From Anaerolineales bacterium (GTDB taxonomy: Bacteria; Chloroflexota; Anaerolineae; Anaerolineales; Villigracilaceae), in the NCBI GenBank assembly GCA_025966435.1, contig JAICRQ010000131.1:1-8389 (forward strand): a stretch of DNA of 8,389 nt, written 5' to 3'. Within the stretch, counting starts at the first letter, position 1, and each line of letters begins with the position of its first letter. The notes under the pieces were generated by a model, which was given only the letters and a program-made list of their open reading frames with translations, ran no database searches and had not been told where the DNA came from. This document shows, one piece after another, positions 1 through 5,440 of the stretch. Both the position numbers and the translations under genes were made by a program.

Positions 1-731
1 ACTTTGGCGATTTTGTTGCTCAACCCGTCCGAGTCGCCGCGCACGCGCAGGACAACGCGCTGGGCACCCACGAGCCGGGACTGTAGATTCTCAGGCGTAT
101 CTTCCGTCACGATTTGACCTTTATTGATGATCAACACCCTGTCACAGATCTGCTGTGCTTCCGAAAGAATATGTGTCGAAAGCAAAACAGTGCGATCCTT
201 GCCGATCTCGCGAATGACATTCCGCATTTCGACAACCTGCGCGGGGTCGAGCCCGATCGTTGGCTCATCAAGGATCAACACCTCCGGACGGTGGATCAGG
301 GCTTGTGCCAATCCCACGCGTTGACGCATGCCTTTAGAAAACGTTCCGATATAACTATCGGCGCGGTCATGAAGGTTAACACCTTCCAGGGTTTCATAAG
401 CGCGCTCTTCGGCGTTGGGAATGCGCCGCAAATCCGCCATGAATTTCAGGTAATCCAACGCGGTCATATCCTCGTAGAGGGGGACAGTTTCCGGAAGATA
501 ACCAACCCGCTTGCGGACTTCCATAGATTCTTCCACCACATCATAGCCCGCTACTACCGCTGTTCCGTCTGTGGGCGGCATGTAACCTGTCAGGATTCGC
601 ATGGTGGTTGTCTTACCCGCGCCGTTCGGGCCGAGGAAACCTACAATTTCTCCCTGTTCGGCATCAAAGGTGAGGTTGTCAATGGCGCGCCGCGCGCCGT
701 AGTCTTTGGTGAGACCATTGACCTGGATCAT
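1..731 (-). CDS. ABC-2 type transporter ATP-binding protein (C-terminus beyond left edge)
   Basis: This is the nucleotide-binding subunit of an ABC exporter, of the CcmA/NatA/GldA-like group that pairs with ABC-2 permeases. It hydrolyses ATP on the cytoplasmic face to drive export; the substrate cannot be read from the sequence. Translating the minus strand gives 243 residues in frame. Walker A is GPNGAGKTTT (residues 34-43), the signature is FSKGMRQR (131-138, the SKGMRQ form usual for ABC-2 ATPases), Walker B is VLILDEPTIGLDP (151-163), and the H-loop is LLSTHIL (183-189). The position of the Q-loop carries YLPE, also usual in this group. The start at 731 is supported by AAGGAG 6 nt upstream. 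Family members are about 300 residues, so about 60 are missing. A permease gene probably follows outside the window. All catalytic motifs seen are intact. Confidence 0.95.
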   Translation of the reverse strand, partial: MIQVNGLTKDYGARRAIDNLTFDAEQGEIVGFLGPNGAGKTTTMRILTGYMPPTDGTAVVAGYDVVEESMEVRKRVGYLPETVPLYEDMTALDYLKFMADLRRIPNAEERAYETLEGVNLHDRADSYIGTFSKGMRQRVGLAQALIHRPEVLILDEPTIGLDPAQVVEMRNVIREIGKDRTVLLSTHILSEAQQICDRVLIINKGQIVTEDTPENLQSRLVGAQRVVLRVRGDSDGLSNKIAK

Positions 732-760
732 TGGTGCTCCTTAAAAAAAGTGGGATGTAC

Positions 761-802
761 GCAAACAAACAAAAGGCACGCGTGCCGGTGGGCAGCCGTG
801 CC
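761..802 (-). terminator. Terminator-like hairpin in the leader of the ABC ATPase gene
   Basis: On the minus strand, GGCACG (802-797) pairs with CGTGCC (780-775). An inner TGCC/GGCA stem with loop CACC lies between them. The outer stem is preceded by AAAC and followed by TTTTGTTTGTTTG, the layout of an intrinsic terminator with an imperfect T-tract. It lies downstream of the predicted promoter at 824-852 and upstream of the gene start at 731. It could therefore be an attenuator, a leader structure protecting the mRNA 5' end, or the terminator of the upstream minus-strand gene. The last arm also contains the 12-bp perfect palindrome GGCACGCGTGCC (775-786). Confidence 0.4.
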
Positions 803-823
803 GTTTACTCTGGTATCGAGAAT

Positions 824-852
824 ACTATACAGAAATTTAAAATCAAAGTCAA
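824..852 (-). promoter_or_regulatory. Sigma-70-type promoter for the ABC ATPase gene
   Basis: Read on the minus strand, TTGACT (852-847) and TATAGT (829-824) are separated by exactly 17 bp. Each matches the housekeeping consensus at five of six positions. The spacer is AT-rich. Transcription would start near 817, giving a leader of about 85 nt that contains the hairpin at 775-802. Confidence 0.7.
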
Positions 853-893
853 GTAACTCACAGGCTTCTAATCAAACGCTAATCTGTTAAATG

Positions 894-913
894 TTATTCA
901 CACATTATTCACC
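894..913 (+). promoter_or_regulatory. Two tandem DnaA-box-like 9-mers
   Basis: TTATTCACA (894-902) matches the DnaA box consensus TTATNCACA exactly, and TTATTCACC (905-913) differs only at the last base. The two are in direct orientation 11 bp apart, about one helical turn. They sit about 40 bp upstream of the -35 element of the ABC ATPase promoter, next to an AT-rich stretch (about 830-900). No other boxes and no replication gene were seen, so a regulatory DnaA site or chance is more likely than an origin. Confidence 0.3.
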
Positions 914-972
914 GCACTATCGTTGGCGAACGTGAGGTGAAGAGTCAGAATAATAACCCACTGACGTAAATG

Positions 973-1533
973 CTACCTTAAGAAAAAGTACCAGATGCCA
1001 GCCGCACCCGCAATACACAATAAAAGGATCAATAGCCCCGCGAGCATGAGCATCCAGCCATTGGAGGTATCAGGTGTAATGGTGGGGCTGGATGTAAGAG
1101 GGGAAGAACGACGGGGTGTTTCAACGACTGGACGGGAGACAGACATGACGTTCTGATTCGCAGTATTCATCATTCCTTCTACAAAATCCGGGATTCCATT
1201 TCGGTTCGCATCCAGCTTGCCCATCGCTTCTTCATATCGTGCGCGAGCTTCGGGAGGTAGATGTTCCAGCCCATCAAATTCCTTTCCGTCCACAATAATC
1301 TTCATGCTGTTTACCACGTGATGACCTGCTGTAATGTTTTCTAAAACATCTGGGGCGCCGTCTTTATCTTTATCTGCAAAAATATTCATAGTTTCGAATG
1401 CATCGGGGATTTGATTGTTGTTCGCGTCGCCTAACGATTGCATTGCCTGTTCATATTTTTTGCGAATGTCGGGCGGCATCTCCTCAACGCGATTATAGGT
1501 CTTACCGTCGATCACAATAACTTTTGGGTTCAT
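973..1533 (-). CDS. Tail-anchored protein with three EF-hand-like calcium loops and a duplicated module
   Basis: I do not recognise a named family. Numbering from the ATG at 1536, 12-residue EF-hand-type loops start at D37 (DANNNQIPDAFE), D55 (DKDKDGAPDVLE) and D109 (DANRNGIPDFVE); each has acidic or Asn ligands at positions 1, 3, 5, 9 and 12. A module of about 45 residues occurs twice (5-48 and 79-120): a V-I/V-D-G-K strand, then PP-x-x-R-x-x-Y-E-x-A-M, then a loop. A Ser/Thr/Pro-rich linker (132-159) leads to one hydrophobic helix (161-185), and the chain ends in LR. There is no signal peptide, so the loop region probably stays in the cytoplasm. Two ATGs occur in tandem (1536 and 1533). GGAGG (1543-1539) is only 2 nt from the first but 5 nt from the second, so the second (186 residues) is preferred. 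Calcium binding is inferred from the motifs only. Confidence 0.8.
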   Translation of the reverse strand: MNPKVIVIDGKTYNRVEEMPPDIRKKYEQAMQSLGDANNNQIPDAFETMNIFADKDKDGAPDVLENITAGHHVVNSMKIIVDGKEFDGLEHLPPEARARYEEAMGKLDANRNGIPDFVEGMMNTANQNVMSVSRPVVETPRRSSPLTSSPTITPDTSNGWMLMLAGLLILLLCIAGAAGIWYFFLR

Positions 1534-1538
1534 CATTG

Positions 1539-1543
1539 CCTCC
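1539..1543 (-). promoter_or_regulatory. Ribosome binding site that decides between tandem ATG codons
   Basis: GGAGG on the minus strand is followed by CA and then ATGATG. Spacing is 2 nt to the first ATG and 5 nt to the second. The second ATG, at 1533, fits normal initiation geometry better. Confidence 0.55.
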
Positions 1544-1582
1544 AGGGAACAAACAAAATAAGTCCAAGTTTACCTCCATTGG

Positions 1583-1614
1583 CTGATTTATAGAATCAGT
1601 AGATTACGAAACAA
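1583..1614 (-). promoter_or_regulatory. Promoter for the EF-hand-like protein gene, with an inverted repeat over the -10
   Basis: On the minus strand, TTGTTT (1614-1609) and TATAAA (1592-1587) are 16 bp apart. The -10 matches five of six consensus bases and the -35 is weaker. A perfect 6-bp inverted repeat, CTGATT-TATAG-AATCAG (1583-1599), overlaps the -10 and could be an operator for a small dimeric regulator. The leader to the start codon would be about 50 nt. Confidence 0.45.
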
Positions 1615-1621
1615 GAGAGGT

Positions 1622-1674
1622 CCGAAAACAGGAGGTGCGGCGTATGCCGCACCCCCTGTTTTCGGGTATTTTTT
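1622..1674 (+). terminator. Strong terminator-like hairpin in the divergent spacer
   Basis: Two 20-bp arms (1622-1641 and 1646-1665) are complementary apart from one mismatched pair, with a 4-nt GTAT loop. TTTTTT follows on the plus strand (1669-1674). There is no comparable T-run on the other side, so as a terminator it acts on plus-strand transcripts. No plus-strand gene lies upstream in the window. It could block antisense transcripts leaving the neighbouring gene, or act as an attenuator in a long alaX leader. No T-box consensus sequence was seen. Confidence 0.6.
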
Positions 1675-1680
1675 CAATTC

Positions 1681-1722
1681 TTGTAAGGTACCGATAATAC
1701 GAGTAAACTCTATGCAATGGAG
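1681..1722 (+). promoter_or_regulatory. Possible weak promoter and ribosome binding site for alaX
   Basis: TTGTAA (1681-1686) and TAAACT (1704-1709) are 17 bp apart, each matching four of six consensus bases. GATAAT (1693-1698) is an alternative -10 without a good -35. The ribosome site GGAG (1719-1722) lies 5 nt before the ATG at 1728 and is well placed. The promoter call is weak. Confidence 0.3.
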
Positions 1723-1727
1723 ATGTC

Positions 1728-2447
1728 ATGACCGAGTTGATCTATCAGACGGACAGCTATATAAAGGAATTCGATGCGAAAGTGACGTCTGTTTTGCCGG
1801 AGGAACGCGCCTTCGTCCTGGACCGTACCGCGTTTTATCCGGGTGGAGGCGGGCAGCCCTGCGATTTTGGAACAGTGACAATCGATGGCGTGACCTATCC
1901 AGTGAATAAGGTAAAAAAGCAAGGTGATGAGGTTTTGCACTTCCTTGGTGGGGATGCATCTCTGCCGGCCGTCGGCTCCGCTGCTCACGGGATTCTAGAT
2001 TGGGAACGGCGATACCGGTTGATGCGTACCCACACCGCGCTTCACATCCTGTGCGGCACTGTGTTCCGCGACTATGGCGCGTTAGTGACCGGCGGTGAGA
2101 TGGAACCGGGGAAGGGACGCCTGGACTTCGAGTTTGAAACAATGCGGGGGGAGCTTGTCCGCGAGATCGAAGCCGCGATCAACAAGGAGGCGGCACAGGG
2201 ACGTGAGATTCGTGTCCAGATCCTGCCACGTGAAGAAGCATTTCAAATTCCCGACCTGATTCGCACGAAGATTAACCTCCTTCCCCCGGGCATCTCCCAC
2301 GTCCGGACGGTTGAGATCGTTGGACTGGATTTGCAGGCGGACGGCGGGACACATGTACGTAATACGAGTGAAGTAGGTACGATCCGGGTTGCCAATTACA
2401 AGAGCAAGGGCGCCATTAATAAACGGATCTATATCGAGATCGAATAA
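1728..2447 (+). CDS. alaX: Alanyl-tRNA editing protein AlaX (AlaX-M type)
   Basis: This is a free-standing homologue of the alanyl-tRNA synthetase editing domain. Known family members hydrolyse Ser-tRNA(Ala) (and Gly-tRNA(Ala) in some) in the cytoplasm, preventing mistranslation of Ala codons. The N-terminal beta-barrel part carries the Gly-rich motif FYPGGGGQP (residues 36-44), typical of the medium-length AlaX-M class. The catalytic zinc site begins with HTALH (H102, H106) and ends with DGGTH (205-209, D205 and H209). The synthetase editing domain usually has CGGTH here, so Asp replaces Cys as a probable ligand. At 239 residues the length fits AlaX-M. The start has GGAG 5 nt upstream. A small exported protein gene follows after 17 bp, probably co-transcribed. 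Confidence 0.93.
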   Translation: MTELIYQTDSYIKEFDAKVTSVLPEERAFVLDRTAFYPGGGGQPCDFGTVTIDGVTYPVNKVKKQGDEVLHFLGGDASLPAVGSAAHGILDWERRYRLMRTHTALHILCGTVFRDYGALVTGGEMEPGKGRLDFEFETMRGELVREIEAAINKEAAQGREIRVQILPREEAFQIPDLIRTKINLLPPGISHVRTVEIVGLDLQADGGTHVRNTSEVGTIRVANYKSKGAINKRIYIEIE

Positions 2448-2464
2448 TTAAAAAGGAGAAGAGA

Positions 2465-2878
2465 ATGAAAAACAAATATATGGTTCTGTTTGCTGTATTA
2501 TCGTTAGTTGTATCATCACTGGCGTGTGCCGTCGGGAACACGGAATTAGGTCTGACGAACCTGCGTATGGCGTTTGACCAGGATGGGGAGAATCCCACGA
2601 CAACATTTGCCTCCACCGATGTGTTCTACGCAGTCGCGGACCTTGCGAACGCGCCGCAGGGCACGAACGTGGAAGCCAAATGGACCGCGGTCAATGCCGC
2701 AGATACCGAGCCTAACCTCGAATTCCAGACACAGACTCTGGATATCACTGAGGAGACCTTTACAGGAACGATCTATTTCCAGCTTTCCAACGATGACGGT
2801 TGGCCCACGGGACAGTATAAGGTGGACTTGTACTTGAATGGCAACCTGGCACAGTCGGCTGAGTTCAGCGTGCAGTAA
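2465..2878 (+). CDS. Small exported beta-sandwich protein, probable lipoprotein
   Basis: The product is 137 residues and I do not recognise a named family. The N-terminus is a signal peptide: KNK, a hydrophobic core (6-20), then SSLAC with Cys at 21. The lipobox is imperfect (Ser-Leu-Ala-Cys rather than Leu at -3), so lipid anchoring is likely but not certain; cleavage by ordinary signal peptidase near A22 is the alternative. The mature part alternates short hydrophobic strands and polar turns. It ends in a pattern common to small Ig-like domains, with WPTGQYKVDLYLNG (113-126) and a final AEFSV strand. It is acidic and has only the one Cys. AAGGAG (2453-2458) lies 6 nt before the ATG. It follows alaX by 17 bp and is followed by a strong terminator, so it closes a two-gene unit. 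There is no obvious functional link to tRNA editing. Confidence 0.85.
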   Translation: MKNKYMVLFAVLSLVVSSLACAVGNTELGLTNLRMAFDQDGENPTTTFASTDVFYAVADLANAPQGTNVEAKWTAVNAADTEPNLEFQTQTLDITEETFTGTIYFQLSNDDGWPTGQYKVDLYLNGNLAQSAEFSVQ

Positions 2879-2889
2879 CCAGTGTAGGC

Positions 2890-2949
2890 AATAAAAGTTC
2901 TGCCCGCACGATTTGCCACGCAAATCGAACTGCGGGCAGAGCTTTTATT
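2890..2949. terminator. Bidirectional intrinsic terminator between convergent operons
   Basis: A three-tier hairpin: CTGCCCGCA (2900-2908) pairs with TGCGGGCAG (2931-2939), CGATTTGC (2909-2916) pairs with GCAAATCG (2920-2927) around a CAC loop, and the flanks AATAAAAG (2890-2897) and CTTTTATT (2942-2949) are also complementary. Both strands therefore read a GC-rich stem followed by CTTTTATT. It can end the alaX unit on the plus strand and the three-gene operon on the minus strand. The minus-strand stop codon (2950-2948) overlaps the outer arm. Confidence 0.88.
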
Positions 2950-4498
2950 AGGACAGCAACACCTGTCCGCAATATTCACACTTATCCATGCCCAGCTCCA
3001 GTGTGCCGCCGCAGTTTGGGCACTGGATGGTCTCCACTTTGATGGGATAACCCTGTGCCTTGAACGTGGCTTCGTTCTCTGCCAGGTCTCCGCGTAATCG
3101 TTTGAGGCGCGCCAGATAGGCATCGCCGGTCACTTCACCGGATTGTCGCAGGCGCTCCACATCCGCAATAGACTCTTTCAACATACGGCGTTGTGCTTCG
3201 AGCGACTCCCGGCTCGTATTCTGGAACGATACTTTCATCTCAGGCTTCGGCGGGATCGAAGCCAGAACGCCCGCGATTACAAGGATGATCGTGGAGACGA
3301 TCACGCCAACGATCAAAGGCGTATATTGAAACCCCGGAATCGAACTGGAATTGATCTTCTCCACCTGCACTTCGCTGCCATCGGCGATGACAACGTAACG
3401 ATCTGTCCCCAGTCTGCCAACGTCGATGCGGGTGATGGGTGTGTCATGCGTGGACAGATTATTACGCGAGCCATCCTCCGTGAAGATGGCAACCTCACCG
3501 CTTTCAGCGCCAATCACGGCTTCCTGTTTTCCATCCCCGTCCACGTCGATGCCTGAGATCTCATTGACCTTGTCGGAAAGCGATCCGCTCCAGAGTTGCT
3601 CGCCCGTGCTCGAGAATGCCCACACGCCACCGTCTTTCCCCCCTGCCACAATCTCGCGGGAGGAGGGGTCGCCGTTTAATTCCACTTCACGCACTTCGCT
3701 GACAGCCTGCCCGAGCTGCTTGCTGAAAAGAGTGCTCCCATCGACGGCACTAAAGATAAAGAAGGCGCCATATTCGCCGCCCGTAATGATTTCGCTGTTG
3801 CCATCACTGTTTAGATCAAAGGCGCGCAAACGCCGGAGGATCTCCTGACTCTGCGTCCAGACCTGATTGCCCTGCTCATCATAGACGGCTAAATTCCCAT
3901 CATTGGTCGCTGTCGCGAGATGAGGCTGCCCGCCGATCCGTGCGTCATCCATACCGCGCACTTCGTTTGTCCCCAAAGTAGATATCCAGAGCGGCTCGCC
4001 CTCGAGGTTGAGGGAGAGAAGCTTGCCGCTCGAATCGCCCAGAACGATCTGAGGTCCAGACGCGAATCGGATAAGTGCCACCCGAGCCGGGAATCCGATA
4101 TTGAGATTCGTCGCCATGGTTTCGGTCTGTCCATTGCTGATCACATCGACCGACATGCCTGTACCCACGTAATAAACAATAATATCTTCCATGCCATCGC
4201 TGTTCACATCACCGAGCGTGGTCTTGGGTGAGTCATAATCGAGGCTGAGCATGACCTCGCCGCTCCCGTCATAGATGCTGATGTTGGATGTGTTCTGGAT
4301 AAACAAGTCATCCTGGTCATCTCCCATCACGTTGATGACCTTCATGCTTTCCGCTGTGCCATACGATTGCGACCAGGCAACCTCCCCGCCAAACTTTTGA
4401 GCAGACACCGCGCCGCTGAAGGAAAAGGCAGCCGCGACTGCCATGACAAGACAAACCAAAATAATTGCAATAGCGAAGGGAATGATTTTGCGATTCAT
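2948..4498 (-). CDS. Membrane-anchored beta-propeller protein with cytoplasmic SHOCT-like segment and zinc ribbon
   Basis: The 516-residue protein starts with a signal sequence or anchor (hydrophobic 6-25, possible cleavage after VSA at 33). Residues about 38-380 are repeats resembling FG-GAP/VCBS/PQQ propeller blades, with Asp-rich loops DVNSDGMED (97-105), DLNSDGNSE (228-236) and DVDGDGKQE (318-326). Repeated strand patterns such as 'G-x-L-x-x-x-x-x-x-G-x-x-x-W' also occur. A transmembrane helix (394-414) follows. Next comes a charged helical segment (about 430-480) with LRQSGEVTGDAYLARLKRL, like a SHOCT domain. The C-terminal zinc ribbon has C493-x2-C496 and C507-x2-C510. The expected topology puts the propeller outside and the ribbon inside. 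The start directly abuts the upstream stop (TAAATG), with AAAGG 8 nt before it, so translation is probably coupled. The propeller may bind a ligand or partner outside; function unknown. Confidence 0.88.
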   Translation of the reverse strand: MNRKIIPFAIAIILVCLVMAVAAAFSFSGAVSAQKFGGEVAWSQSYGTAESMKVINVMGDDQDDLFIQNTSNISIYDGSGEVMLSLDYDSPKTTLGDVNSDGMEDIIVYYVGTGMSVDVISNGQTETMATNLNIGFPARVALIRFASGPQIVLGDSSGKLLSLNLEGEPLWISTLGTNEVRGMDDARIGGQPHLATATNDGNLAVYDEQGNQVWTQSQEILRRLRAFDLNSDGNSEIITGGEYGAFFIFSAVDGSTLFSKQLGQAVSEVREVELNGDPSSREIVAGGKDGGVWAFSSTGEQLWSGSLSDKVNEISGIDVDGDGKQEAVIGAESGEVAIFTEDGSRNNLSTHDTPITRIDVGRLGTDRYVVIADGSEVQVEKINSSSIPGFQYTPLIVGVIVSTIILVIAGVLASIPPKPEMKVSFQNTSRESLEAQRRMLKESIADVERLRQSGEVTGDAYLARLKRLRGDLAENEATFKAQGYPIKVETIQCPNCGGTLELGMDKCEYCGQVLLS

Positions 4499-5431
4499 TT
4501 ACATAGCCTTTCTTTGGAGGAGGGAGTAAGCGGAATGAAGAAATGCAAGGATATTTTCAGACTCGATCTCTTCGTGAAGAGAATTGGCAGTGACGTCAAT
4601 AATGCCGCCTTCGGTGTTCAACTGCGAGATGGTATATTTACCGATGCTGGCGCCCTGCCGAAATTCTGTATTTGGAACGATCTGGTACAGCTCGGGATTC
4701 ACGGCAATGCGGACTTTCAGATGTTGTGCGGCGCCTTTGTATTTTTCAGGCTTCATCTTCATCTTGCCGCTGATGCGGCTGCGCTTCCAGTAGGATTTAC
4801 GTTTCTTCGATTTTTGAATTGCTGAGACGCGCAGGATATTTCCATCATACAACTTTGCCTTCAAAGCGAGCCATTCATCCCGGAAGTGCTGGGTGATACG
4901 GTTCTGCGTGTCTTGGGTCTCGCGCGCTACTTTTGTATCGAGCATCGCTCCGGTCAGATCGAGATGGCCGAGAAAAGATGATTCTGGTTTGAGGTCGTCA
5001 CGCAGGGTGTGCAGAATTTGCTTTATGCCAGTATATCGTGGAGAGAATTCATGCGAGTCGCTCTTCCGCAGACTGCGTGCTATGACGAACGCCGCGGCCC
5101 ATAACGCTATGCCTCCCACAGTGAATACAAAGGAGGTATATCCGAGTGCGAGCAGTATCCCATCGATTCCCATCAGACCCACCCCGGCAAAAAAGATCAT
5201 CATCGGAACCCAGCGCCAGCGGTCGCCGGCAGATTCGGTCTTTTGAATCTCAACGACAAACTTATCCATTCCTTCGATGACGGCATCCGGGTCATCCGCG
5301 ATCGAAAGATAGACGGGCGTGTAGTCTTTTCTTCCCGCAGTTGGAGGGGGAGTCTTTTTGCGGGCGGTATTGAGGAGATAAAAGAAGAGAGCAACCGCGC
5401 CAATAAGCGATCCACAAAGGACAATTTCCAT
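4499..5431 (-). CDS. Three-helix membrane protein with a basic cytoplasmic domain
   Basis: I do not recognise a named family for this 310-residue protein. Hydrophobic helices lie at 3-20, 74-97 and 100-119, and basic residues follow the first (RKK, 24-26) and third (RSLRK, 119-123). This implies N-terminus out, a cytoplasmic loop (21-73), a short hairpin, and a large cytoplasmic C-terminal domain (about 120-310). That domain contains HLDLTG (156-161), a D-E-W-L-A-L-K-A-K-L-Y-D-G-N motif (185-198) and a very basic stretch (207-232, about ten Lys/Arg), which might contact nucleic acid, phospholipid head groups or an acidic partner. AGGGAG (5442-5437) lies 5 nt before the ATG and overlaps the TAG stop of the upstream gene. 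It is the middle gene of a three-gene operon, with a 9-bp gap before it and none after. Its likely partners are the proteins on either side. Confidence 0.85.
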   Translation of the reverse strand: MEIVLCGSLIGAVALFFYLLNTARKKTPPPTAGRKDYTPVYLSIADDPDAVIEGMDKFVVEIQKTESAGDRWRWVPMMIFFAGVGLMGIDGILLALGYTSFVFTVGGIALWAAAFVIARSLRKSDSHEFSPRYTGIKQILHTLRDDLKPESSFLGHLDLTGAMLDTKVARETQDTQNRITQHFRDEWLALKAKLYDGNILRVSAIQKSKKRKSYWKRSRISGKMKMKPEKYKGAAQHLKVRIAVNPELYQIVPNTEFRQGASIGKYTISQLNTEGGIIDVTANSLHEEIESENILAFLHSAYSLLQRKAM

Positions 5432-5440
5432 GAAGGCTCC

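Noticed and set aside
775..786. 12-bp palindrome GGCACGCGTGCC as an independent operator
   Set aside because: It is better explained as part of the larger stem-loop at 775-802 on the minus strand.
114..890. Long plus-strand open frame of 258 codons
   Set aside because: It is the reverse shadow of the ABC ATPase, whose Walker A, signature, Walker B and H-loop motifs are all intact on the minus strand. It also runs on through the promoter region.
830..913. Replication origin
   Set aside because: Only two DnaA-like boxes are present, with no dnaA, dnaN, parAB, rpmH or similar neighbour. Kept only as a possible DnaA site.
944..965. Short inverted repeat GTCAG/CTGAC downstream of the EF-hand-like gene as a terminator
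   Set aside because: The stem is only 5 bp with a 12-nt AT-rich loop and no T-run follows on the minus strand.
1537..1727. T-box riboswitch upstream of alaX
   Set aside because: The hairpin before alaX suggested it, but I see no T-box consensus, no specifier-type stem and too little room for one.
1710..2354. Several minus-strand open frames opposite alaX
   Set aside because: AlaX on the plus strand carries all family motifs over this interval. The antisense frames have no recognisable domain.
4367..4825. Plus-strand open frame of 152 codons
   Set aside because: It lies antisense across the junction of two well-supported minus-strand genes with coupled start and stop, and has no recognisable domain or good ribosome site.
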